Shown here piece after piece: positions 1-6,514 of a DNA stretch of 64,000 nt (positions are counted from its first letter, which is position 1; each line of letters begins with the position of its first letter). Origin of the DNA: an uncultured Methylococcaceae bacterium (GTDB lineage: Bacteria; Pseudomonadota; Gammaproteobacteria; Methylococcales; Methylococcaceae). The notes under the pieces are model-generated. The model worked only from the letters and a program-made list of their open reading frames with translations, searched no databases and was not told where the DNA came from. Made by a program: the position numbers and the translations under genes. The stretch spans positions 1 through 64,000 of the forward strand of contig CAIODU010000056.1 in the NCBI GenBank assembly GCA_903857165.1, given 5' to 3'.

Positions 1-122
1 TCGTCCGCCGCGCCATCTGGGCTGGCAAGTATTTCGTCAACTCCAAAACCGGCAGCGACCGGTTGGAATTATCTTGCCGTGACTGGGATGCCTTGCTGGA
101 TCAACTCGCGGCGGTGGCTTAA
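1..122 (+). CDS. 3' end of an unrecognised gene (partial)
   Basis: An open frame runs in from the left edge (codons in phase with position 3) and ends at TAA 120-122, giving about 39 residues that finish LLDQLAAVA. The rest of the gene is outside the window. I do not recognise the family. The fragment is rich in Trp, Arg and Lys and could be the tail of a transposase or another accessory protein, but nothing visible decides this. Confidence 0.45.
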   Translation, partial: VRRAIWAGKYFVNSKTGSDRLELSCRDWDALLDQLAAVA

Positions 123-401
123 AAAGGCCAAAGTCGAGTAAATCTAATCCACCCATTTAGAGAAGGAAATGGGAGAACTCAGCGGATATTATTTGAGCAT
201 ATTGCTTGGAACTGTAATTACCACCTTGATTGGAGTGTAGCGACCAAGGATGAGTGGGTAAGAGCAAATATATTAAGTGTTTGTTGTGACTTTAGTTTAC
301 TTAAAGAAATATTTAATAATGCATTATGTAATATTCCATAACATACTAATTGATGATTGATCCGTGTAAGAAAACGCGGTAAGGCCCATTCGGGCGCAAT
401 T

Positions 402-575
402 GGGCAGTAAGGATGCGCTGAGGTACGAAGCGCATCATTCGCGTGACCTCGATTGATGCACCTCCCTCGTCGGCACATCCTACGATGTCAACGCGGCGCA
501 GCGGTGCTCTACTACATATTGCGCCAGATGAATAGGGCCGGGTGCGGCGAGGAACGAACCGCACCGTTCGCGTAA
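402..575. repeat. Dispersed repeat modules A/B/C in a gene-free stretch
   Basis: The 523 bases between the first gene and hicA hold no credible gene. The left part (about 240-360) is AT-rich. From about 402 there is a mosaic of three modules that recur in the first 6.5 kb. Module A ends in the TCGGCACATCCTACGATG motif. Module B is the TATTGCGCC inverted repeat. Module C contains GAGGAACGAACCGCA and recurs at 6212-6243. Other A/B copies lie near 2672-2787, 4041-4118, 4811-4923 and 5460-5530. Confidence 0.7.
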
Positions 576-645
576 TTTCATCGCCTAACAGGAAGATATG
601 TGTTTTCAAATCTTTCGCGAGAACGCAAATCAAAAAGCCCAACCC

Positions 646-894
646 ATGACCAAACAAGAAAAACTGCTGACATCACTCCGAAACAATTCAAAAACGGTTC
701 GGTTTGATGATGCTTGCAAGATAGCCGAACGGCTAGGATTTTCACGACAGGGTGGTAAGGGTTCACATCGGACTTACGGCAGGATGGACGAGCCGTTTTT
801 GTTGAACTTCCAAAATCGTGGCGGGTACATCCTTCCATATCAGGCAAAACAATTACTAGACATGGTGGACAAATATGCAGACCTATCTAATTGA
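646..894 (+). CDS. hicA: HicA-type toxin (mRNA interferase)
   Basis: A protein of about 82 residues with the HicA double-stranded-RNA-binding-like fold signature: KGSHRTYGR, which carries the family's active-site histidine, and the C-terminal LNFQNRGGYI...PYQAKQLLDMV segment. HicA toxins cleave mRNA and tmRNA and are neutralised by HicB. I chose the ATG at 646 rather than 598, because the 16 residues upstream are not part of the family. The 3' end overlaps hicB by 20 bases, so the two are co-transcribed in the order toxin-antitoxin. First of several TA loci in this island. Confidence 0.88.
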   Translation: MTKQEKLLTSLRNNSKTVRFDDACKIAERLGFSRQGGKGSHRTYGRMDEPFLLNFQNRGGYILPYQAKQLLDMVDKYADLSN

Positions 895-1087
895 AACATT
901 TTGGAGCGAGGAAGATGATGCTTATCTTTGTATAGCACCGGATTTGCCCGGCTGTAGTGCTGCGGGCGATACCCCCTTAGAGGCAATACAGGAAATGCAG
1001 GATGCCATGGCTTCTTGGCTGCAAGCCTGCTCCAATATGGGTCGAGAGCTACCTTTTCCTCTGGCAAAACCTCGCAAAGCAGCCTAA
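875..1087 (+). CDS. hicB: HicB-type antitoxin
   Basis: A 70-residue protein with the HicB partial RNase-H-like fold: YLIETFWSEEDDAYL, then the typical APDLPGCSAAGDT turn and the EAIQEMQDAMASWL helix. HicB binds and inhibits HicA. This is a short form, with no separate DNA-binding domain visible after the core, so autoregulation may depend on another element. It overlaps hicA by 20 bases. The lysine/arginine-rich tail (KPRKAA) ends at TAA 1085-1087. Confidence 0.87.
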   Translation: MQTYLIETFWSEEDDAYLCIAPDLPGCSAAGDTPLEAIQEMQDAMASWLQACSNMGRELPFPLAKPRKAA

Positions 1088-1227
1088 CAACACTATGCCG
1101 GACGGGATAGGTCATTCCGTCCGAAACGTTTTGTACCTTGCCGTACAAGTTACTCGAACACAAAACAACAGGGCCGGGATTACAAATCCCGCATCGCTTT
1201 GGTGTCAAGCAGTCAGGTTATTTAAAG

Positions 1228-1821
1228 ATGTCTTACAGTGATTTTGATTTGAAAAAAGCCAAATCCGCATTCAATTTGAATATTGTGGAAAAGGAGGATT
1301 TGTTTTCCAAAATCGAACGGGTTGAAATCAGCCCTTTATTGGCGGAGATACTGCAACAGAACGTGCCTCTGGCTTTGGCAATTGGCACGGAAAAAGCCAA
1401 TTCCGAGTTGATTATTGTCAATTTTTTCTTGGAATTAAAGCGCCGATCCCCAATCAGCTTTTTCTCCGGCATTGAGTTTACCGTAGACAAAGAAAAAGGG
1501 CTTAATGGATTTTGTGATTTTATCGTCAGCCAATCGCCGGAGCAATTGTTTCTGGATACCCCTATCCTAGCCGTTGTGGAGGCTAAAAACGAACGGATCG
1601 CGTCCGGCCTAGGCCAATGCGTTGCGGAAATGGTGGCAGCGAAAATTTATAACGAAAGGGAAGGCAAGCCTTTGCCCATCCTCTATGGCGCGGTGACCAC
1701 TGGCCAAGCTTGGAAATTCCTGCGGCTGCAAGGCGACACCGTTTACATTGACCTTGCCGACTACTACATAGACAACCCCGGCAAGATATTGGGGATATTG
1801 GTTGGCATGGTTGGACATTAG
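1228..1821 (+). CDS. PD-(D/E)XK nuclease-like hypothetical protein
   Basis: A 197-residue protein starting at ATG 1228 (MSYSDFDLKKAK). An in-frame extension back to 1138 is unlikely to be translated. The middle shows a restriction-endonuclease-like pattern: an acidic residue in GFCDFIVS, followed about 20 residues later by VVEAKNE, an E-x-K motif. These fit the D...ExK catalytic core of PD-(D/E)XK proteins. The following ASGLGQCVAEMVAAKIYNE helix is typical of a conserved family of unknown function. No partner methylase is present. It may be a solitary nuclease-like accessory gene; activity is inferred only from the motif. Confidence 0.6.
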   Translation: MSYSDFDLKKAKSAFNLNIVEKEDLFSKIERVEISPLLAEILQQNVPLALAIGTEKANSELIIVNFFLELKRRSPISFFSGIEFTVDKEKGLNGFCDFIVSQSPEQLFLDTPILAVVEAKNERIASGLGQCVAEMVAAKIYNEREGKPLPILYGAVTTGQAWKFLRLQGDTVYIDLADYYIDNPGKILGILVGMVGH

Positions 1822-1880
1822 TTAGAAGTTGTAGCTGGGCTAGGCGCACATTGGAAGAACCTTTCCGGTTGTGCTGTTAT

Positions 1881-1983
1881 CCCAAGCTCCAGCTTGGGAA
1901 TCCCTATCGTACAAGCTTCTGCTTGCCAACATTATGGAAGCAGGCGCTTCCCAGACCTCATTCCCAAGCTGGAGCTTGGGAAC
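1881..1983. repeat. Two palindromic copies of the CCCAAGCTCCAGCTTGGGAA repeat
   Basis: CCCAAGCTCCAGCTTGGGAA at 1881-1900 and TTCCCAAGCTGGAGCTTGGG at 1961-1980 are near-perfect palindromes about 60 bases apart, on either side of a third related arm (TACAAGCTTCTGCTTG). The same palindrome recurs at 14901-14920 and 16014-16035 and, fused to a CGTTATACACAAGT motif, at 16089-16491, 42.8-43.3 kb and 44.3-44.6 kb. Confidence 0.85.
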
Positions 1984-2043
1984 GAGCAAATCCAGTTATT
2001 TCTAGATTTAAACTTTTTCCAAACATACTTTGAGAGTAAAAAA

Positions 2044-2478
2044 ATGAAAACATTTTTAGTTAATTCAAACACTAATCCTTCATGTAAAGGTCCACATTGT
2101 TTTGAATATATGATTCGTCATAACAAAGTTTGCGCTTATTATAGGACTTTCAATACACAAATAGACATTATCCTAAAAGGAGATTTAGTTCTTTTGTATC
2201 ATAACGATAATAGAATTATTGCTGTTGGTTTTGTTGTGAAGAGTTTTAGACCCCACGATTATCAGACAGATATGGGAATAGCTGATGAACACTGGGCTGA
2301 TGTTAACTGGATTTGGATAGCATCTTTTGATGACCAATTAAATCCTGTAAATCCTATAATTAGAACGGACTTAGATATTAAGATGGTTAACAGGACTGTT
2401 GTAAACATCACAGACCAATTAGATTACAGGAGTCTTTTTGAAGAAATTGGTAAAAGACAAATATATATGCCTAAGTAA
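2044..2478 (+). CDS. EVE/PUA-like domain hypothetical protein
   Basis: A 144-residue, AT-rich gene starting at ATG 2044. An ORF extension upstream runs through the palindromic repeat and is rejected. The central segment LKGDLVLLYHNDNRIIAVGF (a small beta-barrel strand pattern) and the later HWADVNWIW resemble EVE/PUA-like domains, which recognise modified nucleobases and are common in mobile and defence contexts. No other domain is present. The base composition differs from the housekeeping genes, suggesting transfer. The function is not established. Confidence 0.5.
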   Translation: MKTFLVNSNTNPSCKGPHCFEYMIRHNKVCAYYRTFNTQIDIILKGDLVLLYHNDNRIIAVGFVVKSFRPHDYQTDMGIADEHWADVNWIWIASFDDQLNPVNPIIRTDLDIKMVNRTVVNITDQLDYRSLFEEIGKRQIYMPK

Positions 2479-2671
2479 GTCGTCTTACAACGCTATTATT
2501 AACAACTTTTAACACGGACTAGATATTTTGTCACGAAGTGTCTAAAAATAGACTTGTTCCCAACCATGTTCATGCTTTTAATACTGCCATATAATATGGC
2601 GTTTAACCCCTAATATAAACAGACAACCCATGGCCTACGAAAGATTTAAAAAGCTAGATGGTAAGAAGCAC

Positions 2672-2787
2672 GACCGTAGGATTAAGTCCATCATTCGCGA
2701 ATGATGCGCCTCCTTCGTCGGCACATCCTACTATGTCAAGGCCGTAAGGCGCAATAGCGGCTTGCCGCGTATTGCGCCGAATGAATA
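2672..2787. repeat. Module A+B repeat copy
   Basis: Lies in the 525-base gap between 2479 and 3003. CCGTAGGATTAAGTCCATCA, then TTCGCGAATGATGCGCC and TCGGCACATCCTAC (module A), then GGCGCAATAGCGGC...GCGTATTGCGCC (module B, an inverted repeat). The rest of the gap contains the attC-like site (2835-2930). I see no gene in it. Confidence 0.75.
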
Positions 2788-2834
2788 AAAAGAGCAAAAT
2801 CCATGAAACCCCGGCATTGTTTCTCTGCCCACCC

Positions 2835-2930
2835 GCCTAACCCGCCGTACCAGCCGACCCGCGCCCATCGCTTGCCGTGTTCGGTTTGGGTTCCGTGGCG
2901 GGCGCGGTCGGCTGAGCGGGGTCGTTAGGC
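2835..2930 (+). other. Integron attC-like recombination site
   Basis: GCCTAAC (2835-2841) and GTTAGGC (2924-2930) are perfect inverted R''/R' core sites with the RYYYAAC and GTTRRRY consensus. Inside, CCGC pairs with GCGG. AGCCGACCCGCGCCC (2852-2866) pairs with GGGCGCGGTCGGCT (2900-2913) except for one unpaired C, like the extrahelical base of attC hairpins. The overall length of 96 bp is usual for attC. Orientation would make the genes to the left the end of one cassette and the amidase gene the start of the next. No integrase or attI is in the window. Confidence 0.6.
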
Positions 2931-3003
2931 TTATTCATCATGGCGTATTTAAAGTAGTTTTTTCAGGTCGTTAGTGCTAGGCATTTTAACTTTAGGAGTA
3001 GAT

Positions 3004-3585
3004 ATGTTATTAATTTTAAAAAACGGCAGAATTATTGACAGCAAAATCAAAAACGCGATTAGTCCAATAATAGAACATGATGACATGGTAAAAGTATCTG
3101 GAATTATCGTTCATCAAACCGGAGGATCAACTGCTAATTCTTCTCTTTCTAGTTATAAAAATAAAGGAGCAAACGGCGCACATTTTTTAATTGACAAAGA
3201 TGGAACAATTTATCAGACCGCTTCTATATACAAACAAACATGGCATGTTGGTAAATTAAAAAGTCGTTGTGTGTTGGAAAAAAGATGTTCAAAAGCAGAG
3301 ACAGAACGGAATAAAACTTACAATCCAAGTAAAGAAAACGAGCGGGAACAAAAAAAGTCCCCTCCCGACAGATTTCCATCTAACAAAGATAGTATTGGCA
3401 TTGAATTAGTTGGCGAAACTGATAAAGATGATAATTATGTTGCCGTAACTCATGAGCAAAACAAATCGCTAAAATGGCTGATTGAGCAATTAGAGTTAAC
3501 TTTATTTATCCCTTTTACTGAAGTATTTAGGCATCCAACAGTATCCAGAAAGAATCCAACTGAAGCGAATACAGCCCAATGGTAA
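3004..3585 (+). CDS. N-acetylmuramoyl-L-alanine amidase (Amidase_2/PGRP type)
   Basis: A 193-residue zinc amidase of the T7-lysozyme/AmpD fold. GIIVHQTGG carries the first zinc His, and GAHFLIDKDGTIYQTA is the classic core strand-turn-strand. WHVG, SIGIELVG and EVFRHPTVS supply further active-site segments; the family's last zinc ligands would lie at the FRHPTVS end. Start 3004 is set by AGGAG at 2994-2998, rejecting ATG 2974. No signal peptide is seen, unlike a housekeeping amidase. It overlaps by 7 bases a gene for an exported protein, the arrangement expected of a cell-wall-degrading effector with its periplasmic immunity protein. AT-rich, probably acquired. Confidence 0.8.
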   Translation: MLLILKNGRIIDSKIKNAISPIIEHDDMVKVSGIIVHQTGGSTANSSLSSYKNKGANGAHFLIDKDGTIYQTASIYKQTWHVGKLKSRCVLEKRCSKAETERNKTYNPSKENEREQKKSPPDRFPSNKDSIGIELVGETDKDDNYVAVTHEQNKSLKWLIEQLELTLFIPFTEVFRHPTVSRKNPTEANTAQW

Positions 3586-4025
3586 CGTATTTACGGCTTT
3601 GGGTAGTTACAACACTCCTTTTATTTTGGAATATTAGCTATGCGAAAACCACTTGCACTACAGCAACGGAATATCAACCAGAATTATGTCGAGTTAAGTT
3701 GCCACAAATTGTATCTGTAGATATCGAAGAAAATGGTACAACCTCAAAAGCCGATAATGAAAAATCAAATTGTTCTAAATTTAAGCTTACTGTGATTGGT
3801 GTGCGGCGTTATTTTTCTAGGGCATTGGAGATAAAAAATGCTGAAGATGCTCAGCATACACTTGACTGGTTACCCTGCTATGCAAGTGGCACTATGCGTT
3901 TTGCGGATAACAGAAAAATTCATTGGACTATTTATCAAAGTCAGACGGGGAAGCTCGTTTTGGATAACAAAAAAGAGATATTTTTTTATTGTCCTGATTG
4001 TAAATTTGCACCTTTTTTGTATTGA
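3579..4025 (+). CDS. Exported small protein, candidate immunity protein of the amidase
   Basis: A 148-residue protein with a clear Sec signal peptide (LWVVTTLLLFWNISYA, cleavage after about residue 22). The mature part has Cys residues at both ends (TTCTTATEYQPELC and FYCPDCKFAPF), suggesting disulphides in the periplasm. The ATG lies inside the end of the amidase gene (7-base overlap), so translation is coupled. Location, size and pairing suggest that it protects the cell's own peptidoglycan from the amidase. That role is inferred; I cannot assign a named family. Confidence 0.6.
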   Translation: MVTYLRLWVVTTLLLFWNISYAKTTCTTATEYQPELCRVKLPQIVSVDIEENGTTSKADNEKSNCSKFKLTVIGVRRYFSRALEIKNAEDAQHTLDWLPCYASGTMRFADNRKIHWTIYQSQTGKLVLDNKKEIFFYCPDCKFAPFLY

Positions 4026-4040
4026 TACTAAAGCGATAAA

Positions 4041-4118
4041 GGGCCGTAGGATGGGCTGAGCTTGCGAAGCCCATCAATCGCGAATGATGCGCCTCCTTCG
4101 TCGGCACATCCTACGATG
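4041..4118. repeat. Module A repeat copy
   Basis: GGGCCGTAGGATGGGCTGAG, GCTTGCGAAGCCCATCA, CGCGAATGATGCGCC and TCGGCACATCCTACGATG in order. It is largely palindromic at its ends (GTAGGATG / CATCCTAC). It sits just after the periplasmic-protein gene and is nearly identical to the copy at 4850-4923. Confidence 0.85.
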
Positions 4119-4178
4119 ATTGCAAGCAAGTTTTTTATCAGGGTGTTCACATGACGGAAACCTTATGCTCGTCCAGCA

Positions 4179-4207
4179 TTGACAGATTGTAGTCTTGCGG
4201 CTACAGT
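4179..4207 (+). promoter_or_regulatory. Sigma-70-like promoter of the 4214 toxin gene
   Basis: TTGACA (4179-4184, perfect -35), a 17-base spacer, then TACAGT (4202-4207, 4 of 6 for -10). The toxin ATG at 4214 begins where transcription would be expected to start, so the message may be leaderless or nearly so. No ribosome binding site is visible before the ATG. Confidence 0.55.
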
Positions 4208-4213
4208 TCATCT

Positions 4214-4504
4214 ATGATTGAAATCCGCAAGACTGAGGCATACGCTCTGTGGCTGGATGGACTGCGCGACCTAAATGCAAGAGCGCGCATTCAGGTTCGT
4301 GTTGAACGATTGGCTGCGGGTAATGCAGGAGATGTTAAACCTGTAGGCGAAGGTGTATCCGAGTTGCGAATCGATTACGGTCCTGGTTATCGGGTGTACT
4401 TCACAATGCGTGGTCGCGAGTTGGTGATTCTGCTGGCGGGTGGCGATAAGCGAACACAAGCCACGGACATAAAAACTGCCCTGCGCCTCGCACGCAATCT
4501 GTAA
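4214..4504 (+). CDS. RelE/ParE-like (Gp49/HigB-like) addiction toxin
   Basis: A 96-residue toxin of the RelE superfamily, subtype of phage Gp49-like addiction killers. Seen: an EIRKTEAYALWLDGLRD N-terminus, the core VSELRIDYGPGYRVYF, and LVILLAGGDKRTQATDI, typical of this subgroup. Members are ribosome-dependent mRNA endonucleases. The antitoxin gene starts 9 bases after the stop, in toxin-first order as usual for this subgroup. A strong promoter lies directly upstream. Confidence 0.88.
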   Translation: MIEIRKTEAYALWLDGLRDLNARARIQVRVERLAAGNAGDVKPVGEGVSELRIDYGPGYRVYFTMRGRELVILLAGGDKRTQATDIKTALRLARNL

Positions 4505-4513
4505 TAACACATT

Positions 4514-4858
4514 ATGAGCAAAACAGTTACCACTCGTTATGATGTTGCCGAACACCTCCGAACCCCGGAAGAAATGGCCGCCTATTTGGATGCTTGCTTT
4601 GAAGAAGCAGATGGCAATTCAGCATTCATTGCCAAAGCGCTTGGCGACATCGCTCGTGCTAAAGGCATGTCGCAGATCGCCCGCGATGCTGGGCTATCTC
4701 GCGAAAGTCTTTACAAAGCCCTCTCCGGTGAGCGTAGCCCCGACTTCGATACTATTCTAAAAGTAGTGAATGCACTAGGCTTGAAGTTGCACACCGAAGC
4801 CAGAGTGGTAATGCGCAATAGCGGCGGCTTGCCTCGTATTGCGTCGGAAGGGCCGTAG
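4514..4858 (+). CDS. HigA-like addiction-module antidote (XRE family)
   Basis: A 114-residue HTH antitoxin partner of the 4214 toxin. DVAEHLRTPEEMAAYLDACF is the signature of the HI1420-type antidote family, and GMSQIARDAGLSRESLYKAL is the helix-turn-helix. It should repress its own operon and bind the toxin. Oddity: the last 17 or so residues (MRNSGGLPRIASEGP) are encoded by repeat module B, and the stop codon is the TAG of the GTAGGATG repeat. The native C-terminus therefore appears to have been replaced by repeat DNA after about residue 97. Confidence 0.87.
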   Translation: MSKTVTTRYDVAEHLRTPEEMAAYLDACFEEADGNSAFIAKALGDIARAKGMSQIARDAGLSRESLYKALSGERSPDFDTILKVVNALGLKLHTEARVVMRNSGGLPRIASEGP

Positions 4859-4923
4859 GATGGGCTGAGCTTGCGAAGCCCATCATTCGCGAATGATGCG
4901 CATCCTTCGCCGGCACATCCTAT
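4811..4923. repeat. Module B+A repeat copy overlapping the antidote gene
   Basis: Module B (GCGCAATAGCGG...TATTGCGTCGG, 4811-4848) followed by module A (GGCCGTAGGATGGGC to CACATCC, 4850-4921). It supplies the final codons and stop of the antitoxin gene upstream. Confidence 0.8.
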
Positions 4924-5000
4924 GCGAGTCTCTTAATATGGCCTAACATTCCGTTCCAGCGCGCGCGCCCGCGCCACGAAGCGGCTTCGTGTTTTCAAGA

Positions 5001-5093
5001 CAACACAGCATTCGCATAAACGATCAATTCCGTGTGTGCTTTGTATGGACTAGCGAGGGGCCAAAAGATGTCGAGATTGTTGATTACCATTAA
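5001..5093 (+). pseudogene. higB: Remnant of a HigB toxin gene (C-terminal 30 codons)
   Basis: Reading from CAA 5001 gives QHSIRINDQFRVCF and then GPKDVEIVDYH, ending at TAA 5091-5093. This is the highly conserved C-terminal half of HigB/RelE-type toxins that precede HigA. The N-terminal two thirds are missing and are replaced upstream by repeat-like, GC-rich DNA. The remnant sits 12 bases before the intact higA, exactly where the toxin gene should be. Confidence 0.8.
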
Positions 5094-5105
5094 TGGAGCC
5101 TTGCC

Positions 5106-5432
5106 ATGAGCAATACAAACAAGCTTCCGCCAGTTACTCCAGGTGAAATTCTACTTGAAGAACTCCTGAAACCGATGGGAATTTCTCAATATCGACTGGC
5201 TAAGGAAATTGGCGTTCCCGCTCAACGAATTAGTGAAATTGTCGCTGGTCGTCGTGCAATTACGGCCGACACTGATTTAAGGTTGTGCCGATTTTTTGGG
5301 CTATCCGAAGGATGGTGGCTACGCGGTCAGGCGCGTCATGATACCGAATGCGCCAAGGATGTTCTAGCAGCAACATTGTCCAAAATTAGGCCGTGGACGG
5401 AAGTGATCACCAATATCGCCGCCCATTCCTAA
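5106..5432 (+). CDS. higA: HigA-family antitoxin, orphaned by loss of its toxin
   Basis: A 108-residue XRE antitoxin with the VapI/HigA signature: PVTPGEILLEELLKPMGISQ, then the HTH YRLAKEIGVPAQRISEIVAGRRAI split across residues 27-51, and TADTDLRLCRFFGLSEGWWL. It starts at ATG 5106 behind ATGGAGCC, a usable ribosome binding site. The cognate higB is only a remnant (5001-5093). The protein could still repress its own promoter or cross-neutralise one of the other RelE-type toxins nearby. Confidence 0.9.
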   Translation: MSNTNKLPPVTPGEILLEELLKPMGISQYRLAKEIGVPAQRISEIVAGRRAITADTDLRLCRFFGLSEGWWLRGQARHDTECAKDVLAATLSKIRPWTEVITNIAAHS

Positions 5433-5459
5433 CCCACGCTCAAGTTTGCCCCTTGCTGA

Positions 5460-5530
5460 GTATTGCGCCATATGGAAAAGCAAAGAGCATTAGGGCCGCA
5501 GGACGCAATGCGAAGCAATTGTACGGACTC
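5460..5530. repeat. Degenerate module B/A repeat copy
   Basis: GAGTATTGCGCCATATGG followed by GGGCCGCAGGACGCAATGCG. It resembles the other A/B modules of this island but is more diverged. It lies between higA and the next toxin gene. Confidence 0.5.
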
Positions 5531-5581
5531 TGTCCATCATGCTATTTGCAAAACATACGGCATTGCCATATTATGGGACTA

Positions 5582-5905
5582 ATGTTTACTCTCATCGAAT
5601 CCCCAATTTTTTCAAAGCGTTGGCCTGACTACTGGTCAGAAGAAGAACGTGGAAAATTTGCTGCTTGGCTTGCGCAGAACCCGGAAGTGGGAGATGTGGT
5701 TCTTGGATCAGGCGGGGTTCGCAAAGTCCGCTGGCCGAGCGAAGGTCAAGGAAAACGCGGGGGCGTAAGAGTCATCTACTATAACCAGATTGGCAAAAAT
5801 TTGATTTGGCTTCTGACCGTCTATGCCAAATCCCACCAAAAGAATGCCCCATCGCATATTCTCAAAGCACTGAAAGAGGAGCTTATAAATGATAATAATG
5901 AATGA
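5582..5905 (+). CDS. RelE/HigB-2-like toxin
   Basis: A 107-residue toxin. Start 5582 (MFTLIESPIFSKRW) is chosen because homologues begin MFT-E and the longer frame to 5393 crosses repeat DNA. Diagnostic segments: DYWSEEERGKFAAWLAQNPE, GDVVLGSGGVRKVRW and GGVRVIYY, the core of RelE-like toxins of this subgroup. It is followed with a 17-base overlap by an XRE antitoxin gene, which is preceded by GAGGA inside the toxin gene. Likely a ribosome-dependent mRNA interferase. Confidence 0.9.
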   Translation: MFTLIESPIFSKRWPDYWSEEERGKFAAWLAQNPEVGDVVLGSGGVRKVRWPSEGQGKRGGVRVIYYNQIGKNLIWLLTVYAKSHQKNAPSHILKALKEELINDNNE

Positions 5906-6206
5906 AAATGAGCTGGTTGAGCGCGATCTAAAACGCGATGTGTGGCAAGAAGCCTTAGATGCTGTGAGAAGTATTAAAGCAGGGAATGTCGGCACTATCC
6001 ACGCAATTGATATTAAACCTTTTCCCGTTGCCGAAGCTAGAAACAAAACCGGGCTTTCCCAAGCAAAGTTCGCGGAGCTTCTCGGCGTATCGGTCAGAAC
6101 CCTGCAAGATTGGGAGCAAGGCCGAAGGCAACCAAGCCGGGCAGCCGCATCTTTGATTCAAATTGCAAAAAAACGTCCAGACGTGCTCAATGAGATTTTT
6201 GGGTAA
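5889..6206 (+). CDS. XRE-family antitoxin of the 5582 toxin
   Basis: A 105-residue HTH antitoxin. The C-terminal half has a typical helix-turn-helix: GLSQAKFAELLGVSVRTLQD, then WEQGRRQPSRAAASL and a terminal helix IAKKRPDVL. The N-terminal 45 residues would contact the toxin. ATG 5889 is preferred over ATG 5898, since GAGGA at 5876-5880 lies 8 bases upstream of 5889. It overlaps the toxin gene by 17 bases. Confidence 0.9.
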   Translation: MIIMNENELVERDLKRDVWQEALDAVRSIKAGNVGTIHAIDIKPFPVAEARNKTGLSQAKFAELLGVSVRTLQDWEQGRRQPSRAAASLIQIAKKRPDVLNEIFG

Positions 6207-6245
6207 CTTAGGGCCGGGTGTGGTGAGGAACGAACCGCATCATCG

Positions 6246-6380
6246 GGTTGTATATCTGAAGGGGAAACATATGAAGAAACCATGGCGAACATCCATGAGG
6301 CGGCAGAAGGCTGGTTAGCCGTTGCCATCGAACAATTGCCGACAGAAGATCAAGTGCAAATTGCGGAAATTGAATTGTGA
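6246..6380 (+). pseudogene. hicB: Remnant of a hicB antitoxin gene
   Basis: From GGT 6246 the frame reads GCISEGETYEETMANIHEAA and continues for 44 codons to TGA 6378-6380. This is the conserved C-terminal half of HicB (PGC-SEGDTYEEA-ANI-EA family pattern). The N-terminal half is missing and is replaced by repeat module C (GAGGAACGAACCGCA, 6212-6243). The hicA remnant starts inside its stop codon (GTGA overlap), as in intact hicBA operons. Confidence 0.78.
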
Positions 6381-6514
6381 AAGTCGTCTCCGGCAAGCAT
6401 TTATCCAAAGTATTGGAAAGTAGAGGTTGGTAATTAAAGCGTATCCAAGGGAGTCACCACATATACACACAGGCTGGTAATCCAAAAATTCTTACGGTTC
6501 CTAACTGCAATTAG
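6377..6514 (+). pseudogene. hicA: Broken hicA toxin gene (nonsense and 3' truncation)
   Basis: Starts at GTG 6377 overlapping the hicB stop. It reads MKVVSGKHLSKVLESRGW, then a TAA (6431-6433), then continues in the same frame LKRIQGSHHIYTQAGNPK to TAG 6512-6514. HicA normally has a sense codon (often Glu) between GW and LKR, so one nonsense codon inactivates the gene. The last 20 or so residues of the family are also missing where the panB 3' end begins. The GSHH active-site segment is still readable. Confidence 0.78.

Noticed and set aside
218-478. Small minus-strand ORF near the left edge
   Set aside because: It spans AT-rich spacer and repeat modules, has no ribosome binding site and no recognisable sequence.
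1082-1150. Second attC-like start (GCCTAAC) after hicB
   Set aside because: No matching GTTRRRY partner or internal stem follows within 150 bases; the same holds for the CCTAAC motifs near 584, 4943 and 5430.
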